DNA of 64,000 nt from Myxococcales bacterium (GCA_029861865.1 JAOTYL010000001.1:672478-736477), one strand, 5' to 3'; shown: positions 48,285 to 58,350, counted from the first letter of the stretch. Translations and numbers: made by a program. Notes: generated from the sequence alone by a model not told the origin.

Positions 48285-48357
48285 ATCTGGATTGTAACGG
48301 TACCAACGGAAAATATCGATAACAGAGGAAGCTAGCTCACAGAGTTTGGGAGTTTTT

Positions 48358-49023
48358 ATGGCTGACCCATCGTCTCGCGCCGGCACCCGGTATGCCAGCG
48401 CACAAATCCTCGACTGGGTCGCCCGGACCCATCACCCCGCTGACGCAGGCCTTAACCGCGCGTTCGTCGCGCCCGCGGCCCATGGAATGCCCGAGATCCA
48501 GCTGGGCCCTGCCGAGGGCCGGCTGTTGGAGCTTCTTCTACGTCTCGTTGGCGCCCGCAAGGTCGTCGAGATCGGAACCCTAGCCGGCTACTCGGCGCTT
48601 TGGATGGTGCGCGCGCTTCCGCCGGGGGGCCATCTGTGGACCCTCGAGTCCGACGCCGAACACGCGTCGGTCGCCCGCGAGGTGATCGCCGATGCCGGCT
48701 ACTCGCAGCAGGTCACTGTCATCGAGGGCAGCGCCGTCGACATTCTTCCAAAGCTCAGTGATTCCGGCCCGTTTTGTGCCGTGTTCATCGATGCGGACAA
48801 AGCCCGTTACGACCGGTACGGCCGCTGGGCGAGCGCCAATTTGCGCGACGGGGGGCTTCTGATCGGCGACAACGCCTATCTGTTCGGCCACCTGCTCGAA
48901 GACCGAGAGGATGCGGGGGGGATGCGCCGCTTCCACCAAGAAATGGCCGACCATTTCCTGTCTCTGTGCATCCCCACCCCGGACGGCCTCGCCGTGGGGC
49001 TCAAGGTGCCCCGAGACGCTTGA
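48358..49023 (+). CDS. Class I SAM-dependent O-methyltransferase
   Basis: A 221-aa caffeoyl-CoA-type O-methyltransferase. The SAM motif VVEIGTLAGYSALWM is near residue 70, LESDAEHASVAREV follows and VFIDADKARYDRY carries the metal-binding Asp residues. The ATG at 48358 is preferred to a TTG four codons upstream. The substrate is unknown. It diverges from the kinase gene. Confidence 0.9.
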   Translation: MADPSSRAGTRYASAQILDWVARTHHPADAGLNRAFVAPAAHGMPEIQLGPAEGRLLELLLRLVGARKVVEIGTLAGYSALWMVRALPPGGHLWTLESDAEHASVAREVIADAGYSQQVTVIEGSAVDILPKLSDSGPFCAVFIDADKARYDRYGRWASANLRDGGLLIGDNAYLFGHLLEDREDAGGMRRFHQEMADHFLSLCIPTPDGLAVGLKVPRDA

Positions 49024-49075
49024 CCGCCGGCTGGACTGCGGGGATATAGGGCTCCGCGCTCGGATCGCGTCTGGC

Positions 49076-49104
49076 TTGACCCCCGCTGGCCGTGACCCTA
49101 CGGC
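49076..49104 (+). promoter_or_regulatory. Weak candidate promoter of the act-cox cluster
   Basis: TTGACC, a 17-base spacer and TACGGC in the 235-base gap before actA. The -35 is good, the -10 poor, so this is only a suggestion. Confidence 0.3.
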
Positions 49105-49258
49105 GCGCCGAGGGAGAGGAAAGGTCGGGCGCGGCCAGGTCGCGCGAGTATCAGGCTGGCTGCTGTTCGTCGAAAAATGGCGAACCGACTTGTCCAAACC
49201 TCGGGCTTCGCCTAAATGGCGGCGGCGGCGTCGAGAGGACTCTGAGAGAACACGCAGC

Positions 49259-49897
49259 ATGCAGATTTTCCCGCGCGAGTTGAACTACCTCCCCCTCGTA
49301 TTGGCGCTCGTGGCTGGTGCCCTTGGAACGGGCGTATTCGTCCTGTTCTGGGTGTACTTCACGCCGAGCAACCTCCAGGTGGGCTACACCCCCACGCAGC
49401 CCGTGGCTTACAGCCACCGCTTGCACGCCGGCGAGCTCGGCATGGACTGCCGTTACTGTCACTCTCAAGTCGAGCGCTCCCACGAGGCGATGGTGCCACC
49501 GACGCAAACCTGTATGGGGTGTCACGCGCTCGTACGCACCGAATCCGCACAGCTCGCTGCAATCCGCAGCAGTTGGGAAACCGGTGAATCGATCGCATGG
49601 GTTCGCGTGAACAAGGTTCCCGACCACGCGTTCTTCAACCACAGCATCCATCTTGCCGGTGGCGTTGGTTGTGTGTCGTGTCACGGCCGGATCGACCAGA
49701 TGGAAGTCGTCGGGATCGTAGAACCGTTGGCGATGCAGTGGTGCCTCGATTGTCACCGCAACCCAGAGCCCCACATCCGGCCCACGAGTGAAGTTACCAA
49801 TATGGGGTGGCAGGCCGACGAAACCTGGTTGGCGCAGCGCGCCGAAGTCGCATCCCAGCTCAATCCACCCATGCACTGTTCGGGGTGCCACCGATGA
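49259..49897 (+). CDS. actA: ActA, pentaheme cytochrome c of alternative complex III
   Basis: A 212-aa membrane-anchored multiheme cytochrome c. One N-terminal TM helix (LVLALVAGALGTGVFVLFWV) is followed by five CxxCH sites: CRYCH, CMGCH, CVSCH, CLDCH and CSGCH, the number expected for ActA. In the complex it passes electrons from the Fe-S subunit towards the mono-heme subunit. The ATG at 49259 is chosen because the TM anchor follows directly. The stop overlaps the next start (ATGA). Confidence 0.93.
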   Translation: MQIFPRELNYLPLVLALVAGALGTGVFVLFWVYFTPSNLQVGYTPTQPVAYSHRLHAGELGMDCRYCHSQVERSHEAMVPPTQTCMGCHALVRTESAQLAAIRSSWETGESIAWVRVNKVPDHAFFNHSIHLAGGVGCVSCHGRIDQMEVVGIVEPLAMQWCLDCHRNPEPHIRPTSEVTNMGWQADETWLAQRAEVASQLNPPMHCSGCHR

Positions 49898-52800
49898 CCC
49901 GCCGCAAGCAACACGAGTTGAACGCAGGCAAGGGCCCGTCGATGTGGCGGAGCTTGGAAGACAAGAATACCGATCCCGAGGGGCTTCAGAAGCTCGCCGA
50001 AGAAGAGCAGCCCGGTGGCTTCGTCGGTGACCTCGTCGCGCCGGCATCGCTGGTGACGAGGCGCTCTCTCCTCAAGGGGTCGTCGATCGCCGCGCTGGCT
50101 GCTGGCCTCCAAGGCTGCCTCCGTCGTCCTGAAGACATCATCTATCCGTACAGCAAGGCGCCCGAGGACATCATCCCTGGCATCGCGTCGCATTTCGCCA
50201 CCGTCACCGCCCGCGGTCGCGACGCCCTGGGCGTGCTTGTGACGAGTCACAATGGACGCCCCACCAAGGTCGAGGGCAACGGCCTGTTCCCGACCAGCCT
50301 GGGCGCGACTGACGTCCGAGCCCAGGAGTACGTCTGGGACCTCTACGATCCGGACCGCTCCAAGTCTCCTGCGCGCCGGCAGGCAAACGCCCTCGTCGAT
50401 GCAACCGAGGAGCAGTTTGACTCGTTCCTCGAGACGTTGATCGAAAAGCACACGAAGGACGAAGGCGCAGGCCTCCGCATCCTGGCGCCGGTCACCAACA
50501 GTCCTTCCTTCAGAGCGATGCGGGAAAAGGTGCTCACCAGGTTCCCCAAGGCGCGATTCCATACCTACAGCTCGATCAACGACGACAACGCACGCGAAGG
50601 TGCACGGATCGCGTTCAAGGGTGCGCCCACGATGCCGCTGTACGACCACTCGAAATCGATGGTCACGCTGGCCTTGGGGTCGGACTTCTTGGGCTCCGAG
50701 CCAGGCGCTGTCGCCGCCGCGCGACGGTTCGCGTCCACGCGTGCCGCCGCCTCTCCCGAGCTACCGATGAACCGGCTCTACGTGGTCGAGTCGAACTACA
50801 CGGTGACGGGAAGCATGGCCGACCACCGCTTGCGGATTCCACAGTCCGACATCGAATGGTTCGCCCGGGCTTTGGCCGTGAAGCTGGCGGGTCGCGGGAT
50901 CGCCGAACTCAAGCCGATCGCCGACAGACTGCGCCGCTCCGGGGGCGAGAAGGATGCGGCCCGGGTCGACCAAGAATGGCTAAGCGGGGTCGCTGACGAC
51001 TTGGTGAGGAACCAAGGCCGATCGGTAGTGGTTGCGGGCGCCGGTCAGCCCCCACGTGTCCATGCACTCGTGATCGCGATAAACCGCGCGCTTGGCAACT
51101 TCCAAAGCACGACTTTCTTTGGCCCTGCCATCGATCCGGATGACCCGACGAGTCGGGCGAGCATCGACGAGCTCGTCAAAGACGCGAAGACGATCTCGTC
51201 GCTCCTCATCCTCGGTGGCAACCCCGTCTACGATGCGCCGGCGGACGTGAAGTTTGCCGCGCTCCTCGGACAGCAGGGGCTCACCTCGGTTCATGTTGCG
51301 ACGCATCGGAACGAAACCTCGGAGCGCGCCTCTTGGCATGCTCCGCTCGCCCACGAGCTCGAAGCTTGGGGAGACCAGCAGGCACTCGATGGCTCGGTCG
51401 CGGTACAACAGCCGCTGATCGCGCCCCTTTATGGAGGCCGCAGCGAGATCGAGCTTCTCGCGACCTTGGCAGGAGAGAAGACCACAAGGGGCCACGACAT
51501 CGTTCGCGGGACGCAAGCAGCCAAGCTCCAACGCCGCGCCAAGTCGCTGGTCGACTTCGGACTTCCGCCTAAAGACTTGAATGCGGACGTGATCTGGCGA
51601 CGCGCGCTTCACATGGGTTTTCTTTCCGGTGCGGAGCGAAGCAAGGGCCCCTTAGATATCGCTGCGATCGCCCAAGCGCTCGTGACCTCTGAAGACCGGA
51701 AAGCGGTGAGCAAGGACAGTCTCGAGGTGAGTTTCGAGCCCGATCCCGCGCTTTGGGACGGGCAGCACGCCAACAACTTGTGGGCTCTCGAGCTTCCGAG
51801 GCCGATGACTAAACTGGTCTGGGACAACGCCGCGATCATGTCGCCGACCACGAGGGACGCATTCGGGCTGAAGAACGGGCAGATGGTGCGGCTCTCGAAG
51901 GGTGACGCCCAGATTGAAGTGCCGGTCTGGCCGATTCCCGGCCATGCGGACAACTGCATCACTCTCACGCTCGGTTGGGGTCGCACCGCGGCGGGTCGCT
52001 ATGGCAACGGCAAAGGCTTCGACGTGAACCCGTTGCGAACGCTAGGCGGGATGGATTTCACCAACGACATCAAGCTCGAGCCCCTCACCGAGACATACAG
52101 GCTCGTTCAGACTCAGACCCACGACCGGATGGAAGGCCGTCCAATCGTGATCGACGCGACGCTCGACGAGTACAAGAAGGAGCCCGACTTTGCCTCCTAC
52201 CGCTCGGTAGATCCCGTGAGCACGCCACCCCTATGGAAACAGCAGGACTACAGCGATGGCTACAAATGGGGGATGACCATCGACTTGGCGTCGTGCACGG
52301 GTTGCAACGCATGCGTGGTCGCGTGCCAAGCCGAGAACACCATTCCAGTGGTGGGCAAGATCGAAGTCGAGCGAGGCCGAGAAATGCACTGGCTGCGCAT
52401 CGATCGGTACTTCGTTGGCGAGGACGAAGGCGATCCGCAGGTCGCAGTCCAGCCCGTGACTTGCCAGCAATGCGAAGAGGCACCGTGTGAGAACGTGTGT
52501 CCGGTCAACGCGACGGTTCACAGCCCCGAGGGCCTGAACGACATGGTCTACAATCGTTGCGTCGGAACGCGATATTGCGCCAACAACTGTCCTTACAAGG
52601 TCCGGCGTTTCAATTATCTCAGTTATCACGGATACCTCGATGACAAGTTCGCCTGGTACGGGGACTTCCCGGAGTCGCGCAAGCTTCAGTTCAATCCCAA
52701 TGTGACGGTCCGCATGCGAGGCGTCATGGAGAAATGCACCTATTGTGTGCAGCGAATCCAAGAGGTGAAGATCGTTGCGAATCGGGAGGACCGGAAGATC

Positions 52801-53013
52801 GGAGACGGGGAGATCAAGACCGCTTGTCAGCAGGCCTGCCCGAGCGCAGCGATCACCTTTGGCGACTTGAACGACCCAAACAGTCGAGTCGCCAAGCTCT
52901 CCGGAATCAACCGCAAGTACCAGTTGCTTGCCGAGATCGGCACGCGACCCCGCACGACCTACCTGGCCCGAATTCGCAACCCGAACCCCGAGCTCAGTGG
53001 AAAGGGTAGCTGA
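49894..53013 (+). CDS. actB: ActB, molybdopterin-like and iron-sulfur subunit of alternative complex III
   Basis: A 1039-aa fusion. A twin-arginine motif (LVTRRSLLKGSS) sends it to the periplasmic side. The first about 700 residues resemble a molybdopterin oxidoreductase that, in characterised ActB, carries no cofactor. The last 300 have ferredoxin clusters: CTGCNACVVACQAEN, CQQCEEAPCENVCP, CVGTRYCANNCPYK and CTYCVQRIQ with ACQQACP. Length and order match known ActB1-ActB2 fusions. Confidence 0.93.
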   Translation: MTRRKQHELNAGKGPSMWRSLEDKNTDPEGLQKLAEEEQPGGFVGDLVAPASLVTRRSLLKGSSIAALAAGLQGCLRRPEDIIYPYSKAPEDIIPGIASHFATVTARGRDALGVLVTSHNGRPTKVEGNGLFPTSLGATDVRAQEYVWDLYDPDRSKSPARRQANALVDATEEQFDSFLETLIEKHTKDEGAGLRILAPVTNSPSFRAMREKVLTRFPKARFHTYSSINDDNAREGARIAFKGAPTMPLYDHSKSMVTLALGSDFLGSEPGAVAAARRFASTRAAASPELPMNRLYVVESNYTVTGSMADHRLRIPQSDIEWFARALAVKLAGRGIAELKPIADRLRRSGGEKDAARVDQEWLSGVADDLVRNQGRSVVVAGAGQPPRVHALVIAINRALGNFQSTTFFGPAIDPDDPTSRASIDELVKDAKTISSLLILGGNPVYDAPADVKFAALLGQQGLTSVHVATHRNETSERASWHAPLAHELEAWGDQQALDGSVAVQQPLIAPLYGGRSEIELLATLAGEKTTRGHDIVRGTQAAKLQRRAKSLVDFGLPPKDLNADVIWRRALHMGFLSGAERSKGPLDIAAIAQALVTSEDRKAVSKDSLEVSFEPDPALWDGQHANNLWALELPRPMTKLVWDNAAIMSPTTRDAFGLKNGQMVRLSKGDAQIEVPVWPIPGHADNCITLTLGWGRTAAGRYGNGKGFDVNPLRTLGGMDFTNDIKLEPLTETYRLVQTQTHDRMEGRPIVIDATLDEYKKEPDFASYRSVDPVSTPPLWKQQDYSDGYKWGMTIDLASCTGCNACVVACQAENTIPVVGKIEVERGREMHWLRIDRYFVGEDEGDPQVAVQPVTCQQCEEAPCENVCPVNATVHSPEGLNDMVYNRCVGTRYCANNCPYKVRRFNYLSYHGYLDDKFAWYGDFPESRKLQFNPNVTVRMRGVMEKCTYCVQRIQEVKIVANREDRKIGDGEIKTACQQACPSAAITFGDLNDPNSRVAKLSGINRKYQLLAEIGTRPRTTYLARIRNPNPELSGKGS

Positions 53014-53018
53014 GTACC

Positions 53019-54476
53019 ATGAGCTACGACGCGCCCATCAAAGAACTCGGTGAAACCTACCTGCTTCCGGAGGGGACCACCCCCCACGAGGTGACCGAAA
53101 CGATCTCGCGGGTGACCGAAGACAAGACACCGAGGGGCTGGTGGCTACTGTTCTTGATGTCTCTCACCGCTCTTGGCGCGATGGGCGGCGCTCTAACCTA
53201 CCTTTTCGTGCAGGGCGTTGGCGTGTGGGGCAACAACGCGCCGGTGTACTGGGCCTGGGACATCACCAACTTCGTCTGGTGGATCGGCATCGGACATGCG
53301 GGGACGCTGATCTCGGCGATCTTGTTTCTCTTCCGCCAGAAGTGGCGGACGAGCATCAACCGGTTTGCCGAAGCGATGACCGTCTTCGCGGTGCTTTGCG
53401 CCGCCCTATTCCCCGCGATTCACACTGGTCGTCCCTGGTTCGACTACTACTTGTTCCCGCTTCCAAACCAGATGGACATGTGGCCGAACTTCAAGAGCCC
53501 GCTCATGTGGGACGTATTCGCGGTCAACACCTACCTCTTGATCAGCGTCATCTTCTGGTACATGGGCCTGATCCCGGACTTCGCGACACTCCGGGACCGC
53601 TCCAAGAATCTCTTTCGCAAGCGGGCCTACGGGTTCTTCGCATTGGGTTGGCGCGGGGCGCATCGGCACTGGCAACACTACGAGCGCGCGTATTTGATCT
53701 TTGCCGGCATCTCGACGCCCTTGGTGCTCTCGGTGCATTCGGTGGTCTCGTTCGACTTCGCGACATCCGTCGTGCCGGGGTGGCACACGACGATTTTTCC
53801 GCCCTACTTCGTCGCCGGCGCCGTGTTCAGCGGGTTTGCCCTCGTCACGACCCTGATGCTCATCTGCCGAAGTGTCTTCAAGATGCAGAAGATCGTCACC
53901 GTGAAGCACCTCGACTACATGAACAAGTTCATGCTCGGGACGGCACTCCTGGTGGGCTACGCGTATGCGATGGAGTTCTTCATCGCCTGGTACTCCTCGA
54001 ATCCCTATGAGCAGTGGGTCTTCTTTCACAATCGGCTTGGTTGGGGAATGCTCGACAGCGAGGGGAACTGGGGGCCGCTCTGGTGGGCGTACTACACGAT
54101 GGTTTTTTGCAACGTCGTCGTCCCTCAGATCTTTTGGTTCAAACGGGCCCGCACGAGCGTCCCGATCATGTTCATCGCGAGCATTCTGATCAACATCGGG
54201 ATGTGGTTCGAGCGATTCGTCATCATCGTGACGTCGACCTATCGAGACTTCCTTCCGTCGGCGTGGGGCATGTTCCACCCGACATTGATCGACATCCTCA
54301 CCTATCTTGGAACCTTCGGGCTCTTCTTCACACTGTTCCTGCTCTTCATCCGATGGCTACCGATGATCGCCATCGCTGAGGTCAAGATCAACCTGCCTGG
54401 AGCACATCCCGACTTGCACGCTATCGAAGCATTAGAGGAACCAGGTGCGGCTACCGCGCCTGTACCGGCGGAGTGA
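53019..54476 (+). CDS. actC: ActC, NrfD-like quinol-binding membrane subunit
   Basis: A 485-aa integral protein with about ten TM helices of the NrfD/PsrC type (FVWWIGIGHAGTLISAILFL, GYAYAMEFFIAWYS). This subunit binds the quinol that alternative complex III oxidises. The gene follows actB after 5 bases. Confidence 0.94.
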   Translation: MSYDAPIKELGETYLLPEGTTPHEVTETISRVTEDKTPRGWWLLFLMSLTALGAMGGALTYLFVQGVGVWGNNAPVYWAWDITNFVWWIGIGHAGTLISAILFLFRQKWRTSINRFAEAMTVFAVLCAALFPAIHTGRPWFDYYLFPLPNQMDMWPNFKSPLMWDVFAVNTYLLISVIFWYMGLIPDFATLRDRSKNLFRKRAYGFFALGWRGAHRHWQHYERAYLIFAGISTPLVLSVHSVVSFDFATSVVPGWHTTIFPPYFVAGAVFSGFALVTTLMLICRSVFKMQKIVTVKHLDYMNKFMLGTALLVGYAYAMEFFIAWYSSNPYEQWVFFHNRLGWGMLDSEGNWGPLWWAYYTMVFCNVVVPQIFWFKRARTSVPIMFIASILINIGMWFERFVIIVTSTYRDFLPSAWGMFHPTLIDILTYLGTFGLFFTLFLLFIRWLPMIAIAEVKINLPGAHPDLHAIEALEEPGAATAPVPAE

Positions 54477-54484
54477 GGCGCATC

Positions 54485-55078
54485 ATGGTCGAACAAGCGC
54501 ACAATCAGTCATCGACGAAACGGCCCGCCCTCTATCTGGCCGAATACGACACGCCCAACGCGATTGCCAAGGCCGCGATGAAAGTCCGAGATGCGGGCTA
54601 CAAGAAATGGGACTGCCACACTCCGTACCCCATGCACGGCATGGACGAAGCGATGGGGCTCAAGCCCACGAAGATCGGCTTCATCTCCTTCTTCTTCGGG
54701 ATGGCGGGTGTCGCCACTGCCGTCCTGATGATGAAGTACATGAACGCCTGGGACTTCAACTTCCTCGATATCGGGTGGGGCTACCCAATCGTCGTGGGCG
54801 GCAAGCCACCAGGGGCGTTCCCGTCGATGGTTCCGATCATGTTCGAGCTGGGCATTCTGTTCTGCGGCTTCGCGACACTCTTCGGGTTACTCGGCATCAT
54901 CAAGCTTCCGCGCCACAATCATCCGATCTTCGAGTCAGAGCGGTTCGAGGCAGCAACTGACGACAAGTTCTTCATTTCGATCGAGGCAGGCGACCCGAGC
55001 TTCAATCTCGATCGAACCAGGGCTCTCTTGGAGTCGACCGGTCCTACGTATCTCGAGCTCATCGAGGAGGGTGCATGA
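54485..55078 (+). CDS. actD: ActD, DUF3341 membrane subunit
   Basis: A 197-aa protein of the DUF3341 family. A soluble N-terminal part (AGYKKWDCHTPYPMHGMDEA) precedes two TM helices (FISFFFGMAGVATAVLMMKY and MFELGILFCGFATLFGLLGI). It is the usual fourth gene of the act cluster. The ATG at 54485 has GAGG upstream; a GTG four codons earlier overlaps the actC stop. Confidence 0.9.
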   Translation: MVEQAHNQSSTKRPALYLAEYDTPNAIAKAAMKVRDAGYKKWDCHTPYPMHGMDEAMGLKPTKIGFISFFFGMAGVATAVLMMKYMNAWDFNFLDIGWGYPIVVGGKPPGAFPSMVPIMFELGILFCGFATLFGLLGIIKLPRHNHPIFESERFEAATDDKFFISIEAGDPSFNLDRTRALLESTGPTYLELIEEGA

Positions 55079-55707
55079 AGCGCGTGCTCCTGATCTTGGT
55101 GGCGCTGGAAACGTTGGCCGCAGGCTGCGTCGGCACGGAGAGCAAAGAGCCTCCGATCGTCGGCATCCGCAACATGTACCAGCAGCCGCGCTACGACACT
55201 CAGGAGAAGAAGCCCTTCTTTGCCGACCAGCGTTCGATGCGCCCGAAGCCCGAGGGCTCGGTCTCGAGGGAGATGGAACCAGCGTTGACGTGGGCCACTG
55301 GGCGCACGGCCGACGACGCGTACATCATGGAAGTACCTGCGCAGCTCATCGCGCAGCGCGGCGGCACTGAAGCTCTCGTCGAGCGTGGCCAGGACCGCTA
55401 CAACATCTACTGCTCTCCTTGTCATTCGTATTCAGGAAATGGCAAGGGGATGGTGTCGCGGCGTGCCGACCAGCTAGGAGCTGCGGGCCTGGTCGCGCCC
55501 ACCTTTCATGATGATCGCTTGCGCCACGTCCCCGACGGCCAGATTTACGCAACGATCACCAATGGCGTTCGCAACATGCCAGGCTACGCTCACAACATTC
55601 CGATCGACGACCGCTGGGCGATCGTCCTGTACGTCCGCGCGCTTCAGTTGAGTCAGGCGCGCCAGGCGGCTGCCACGGACGCCACCGAAACGGAGCGAGT
55701 GCAGTGA
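55075..55707 (+). CDS. actE: ActE, mono-heme cytochrome c lipoprotein
   Basis: A 210-aa lipoprotein: signal ending TLAAGC, then a cytochrome c domain with CSPCHSYSGNGKGM near residue 115 and an axial Met in RNMPGYAHNI. It is the electron exit subunit of alternative complex III. It overlaps actD at its start and actF at its stop. Confidence 0.92.
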   Translation: MKRVLLILVALETLAAGCVGTESKEPPIVGIRNMYQQPRYDTQEKKPFFADQRSMRPKPEGSVSREMEPALTWATGRTADDAYIMEVPAQLIAQRGGTEALVERGQDRYNIYCSPCHSYSGNGKGMVSRRADQLGAAGLVAPTFHDDRLRHVPDGQIYATITNGVRNMPGYAHNIPIDDRWAIVLYVRALQLSQARQAAATDATETERVQ

Positions 55708-57056
55708 CTGACGTGAAAAACACAGACTACCGTGTCGGAAACGATGGGTTTTGGGCCCGCGCGTGGGTAGTCCCCCTGGTGCTTGCCGGAGTGGGTGGCC
55801 TGATGGCCGCGCTGACTGCTGGTCCCGAGCGGCTGAGTTACGCCTATCTCTTCGCGCTCTTCACCATCGTGACCGTGATGCTCGGCGGGATTTTCCTAGT
55901 GCTGATCCAGTTCCTGACGGCCGCTCATTGGGGTGTATCGACGAGACGGATCGTCGAGGTGATCATGTCTGGCGCGCCGGTCGTGGCGTTGCTGGCCCTG
56001 CCGTTCATCTTCGGCGTGTGGACTGGAAAGGTGCCTGTTTACCAAGAATGGCAGGAGGCAACTGGACACGGGGCTCACCACGACGAGCCTGCAGACGAGC
56101 ACGGCGTCCTCGGGCTCGCTGGCAGCGTCGCGCAGGCGCAAGGACACGCTGAAGGCCACGAAGCCGATCACGAAACAGGGCATGACGAAGGGCATTCCCA
56201 TACTGCCCAAGAGACGACGCTCCACCACGAGATCATCGAAGCCAAGACGGGCTACCTCAATACCCCCGCGTGGACGATGCGCGCGATCATCTACCTTTTG
56301 ATTTGGTCGGTGATCGCCTGGCTGTATTTTGGCTGGTCCCGGCGTCAAGACGAAGATCACGACCCCAGGCACACGCTCCGCATGCAGAGCCTCGCCGCGC
56401 CGTTGCTCATCGTCTTTGCGGGCGCCCTCACGTTTGCCGCTTTCGACTGGTTGATGTCGCTCGAGCCCTCGTGGTTCTCGACGATCTTCGGAGTCGTGAT
56501 CTTCGCCGGGTCGGCCGTGGCGATTCTCGCGACCACCATTCTCATCGGTCTCAGCCTCTACAAGCGCGGCCTCGTCGGCGAGGCCATCAATCCAGTACAT
56601 TTCCACGATCTCGCCAAACTATTATTTGGGTTCATTTGCTTTTGGACCTACGTCTCTTTTTCGCAATGGATGTTGATTTGGTACGCCGGCATTCCCGAGG
56701 AGGCCACTTGGTTCCACAAGCGCTGGGAAGGCGGCTGGATGTTCGTCTCCTACCTGTTGATCTTCGGGCACTTCGTGGCGCCTTTCTTGCTGTTGATTTC
56801 ACGCGTCCAGAAGCTCAATCTGCGCTGGCTTCAGGCGATGTGCTTCTGGGTCATCTTCATCCACGCCGTAGACATCTACTGGTTCGTTCTTCCGCAAGCG
56901 GGGGCCTTCCGGATCCAGCTGGCGGACATCGGGGCGTTGCTTTTCGTCGGAGGCGTGTTCTTCGCCTACGTTTTTTGGCAACTCGGCCGCGTTCCCCTGA
57001 TACCGGTGGGCGATCCACGGCTTCAAAGGAGCCTTCACCACCATCAGACACATTGA
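55704..57056 (+). CDS. actF: ActF, membrane subunit of alternative complex III
   Basis: A 450-aa polytopic protein (about 10 TM helices) paralogous to ActC. It starts with GTG in a GTGA overlap with actE. Between the early helices there is a His/Glu-rich loop (GHAEGHEADHETGHDEGHSH) that could bind metal. The final helices follow the usual pattern (FVGGVFFAYVFWQLGRVP-type). Confidence 0.9.
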   Translation: MTDVKNTDYRVGNDGFWARAWVVPLVLAGVGGLMAALTAGPERLSYAYLFALFTIVTVMLGGIFLVLIQFLTAAHWGVSTRRIVEVIMSGAPVVALLALPFIFGVWTGKVPVYQEWQEATGHGAHHDEPADEHGVLGLAGSVAQAQGHAEGHEADHETGHDEGHSHTAQETTLHHEIIEAKTGYLNTPAWTMRAIIYLLIWSVIAWLYFGWSRRQDEDHDPRHTLRMQSLAAPLLIVFAGALTFAAFDWLMSLEPSWFSTIFGVVIFAGSAVAILATTILIGLSLYKRGLVGEAINPVHFHDLAKLLFGFICFWTYVSFSQWMLIWYAGIPEEATWFHKRWEGGWMFVSYLLIFGHFVAPFLLLISRVQKLNLRWLQAMCFWVIFIHAVDIYWFVLPQAGAFRIQLADIGALLFVGGVFFAYVFWQLGRVPLIPVGDPRLQRSLHHHQTH

Positions 57057-57066
57057 GCATGCAAGG

Positions 57067-57690
57067 ATGAGTACGAAGCTGAGAATTCTAAGCGCGATCG
57101 CAAGCCTAGTCGTGGGGGGGGTCGGTTGTGGTCAACCCGATGCGGCCGATCGGAGCTGGCCCGATGACGAGTACACCATCGTCAAACGAGAGCAGGAGGC
57201 CAGCCTCGACGCGGGCACGATGCCGATCGACCAGGCGATGGCTCAGCTTGCGACAAAGCAGCGTTCCGATCTTTCTCCGATCGCTGCGACACCGTCGGAA
57301 GACCTTTCGGCGGTGAGCGGCTGGTCGTTCCAAGGCGCAGTCGCGATCGCACCCGGCGAGGTTACCATGCCGCCCGAGTGTGAGGGTGCGGCCGAGCCGA
57401 TGGCGTGCTGGGGTCAGAAGCTCAGCAACACCAAGGGGTGCATGGCGTGCCATTCGGTGGACGGGGTGAAGCAGCAACCCTGCCCGAATTGGAAGGGCAT
57501 GTTTGGCAAGGAGAGGCTATTGGTGAGCGGCGAGACCGTCACCGCCGACGAGGAATACCTCACCAACTCGATTGTCAACTCCTGGGACCAGGTCGTCGAG
57601 GGCTACCAAAAAACGATGCCTCCGTACAACTTTCCTGAGCAGGAAGTCGCTGCGTTGGTTGCTTATGTGAAATCGTTGGGGGGCGGATGA
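57067..57690 (+). CDS. Cytochrome c lipoprotein linked to the oxidase
   Basis: A 207-aa lipoprotein: signal ending VGGVGC, then a long linker. The C-terminal cytochrome domain has CMACHSVDG near residue 125 and axial Met in KTMPPYNFPEQEV. This domain resembles the cytochrome c part that is fused to subunit II in caa3 oxidases; here it is a separate protein and the subunit II at 58477 lacks it. It probably feeds electrons from ActE to the CuA centre. Confidence 0.85.
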   Translation: MSTKLRILSAIASLVVGGVGCGQPDAADRSWPDDEYTIVKREQEASLDAGTMPIDQAMAQLATKQRSDLSPIAATPSEDLSAVSGWSFQGAVAIAPGEVTMPPECEGAAEPMACWGQKLSNTKGCMACHSVDGVKQQPCPNWKGMFGKERLLVSGETVTADEEYLTNSIVNSWDQVVEGYQKTMPPYNFPEQEVAALVAYVKSLGGG

Positions 57691-58337
57691 TGATGAATCT
57701 ACGCGTCGGTTTCGTCCTGAGCTTGGTTTCGCTTTCCCTGATCGCGTGCGATGCCCGCACCGACAAAGAGAGCCTCGAGTACCGCGCGGAGCTCTACGAC
57801 GGATGCGCGCAATGCCACGGGGTGAACGGTGAGGGCAACGCTGAAATCGGCGCCCCTTCGATCGCTGGCCTCGAACGCTGGTACGTAAAGGCGCAGCTTC
57901 GGAAGTTCAAACGTAGCCAACGAGGCTGGCATCCCGAGGACGCCGGCGGCAAGCGGATGTGGCCGATGGCGAGGGCGATGGATACCGATGAGAAAGTCGA
58001 CCTCGTCTCCGCCTACGTCGCAAGCTTACCCCTCTACAAGCCCGAGCCGACGCTCGAGGGCGGCAATCCCGCGACGGGGAAAATCTACTTTGCGACCTGC
58101 GTGCAGTGCCACGGGGCCGATGCCGGCGGAAACATCGACGAATACGGTCCACCCCTCAATTATTCCGACGACTGGTATCTGCTGACACAGCTTCAAAACT
58201 TCAAGGCGGGTCTACGCGGAACGCACCCCGACGACGTGACCGGGGCCAAGATGCGCCCTTTTTCGATGACATTGCCCACCGAGCAGGCCATGAAAGACGT
58301 CATCGCCTACATTGGCACGCTGCCGAACCAGAAGTGA
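57687..58337 (+). CDS. Di-heme cytochrome c lipoprotein (c4-like)
   Basis: A 216-aa lipoprotein: signal ending SLIAC, then two cytochrome c domains with CAQCHGVNGEGN near residue 40 and CVQCHGADAGGN near residue 139, and Met ligands in MWPMARAM and MRPFSMTL. It is tandem c4-type, a likely electron carrier within the act-cox path. Its start overlaps the upstream stop. There are three ATG codons at 57687, 57690 and 57693. Confidence 0.88.
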   Translation: MMMNLRVGFVLSLVSLSLIACDARTDKESLEYRAELYDGCAQCHGVNGEGNAEIGAPSIAGLERWYVKAQLRKFKRSQRGWHPEDAGGKRMWPMARAMDTDEKVDLVSAYVASLPLYKPEPTLEGGNPATGKIYFATCVQCHGADAGGNIDEYGPPLNYSDDWYLLTQLQNFKAGLRGTHPDDVTGAKMRPFSMTLPTEQAMKDVIAYIGTLPNQK

Positions 58338-58350
58338 AGGTTGAACTTAG

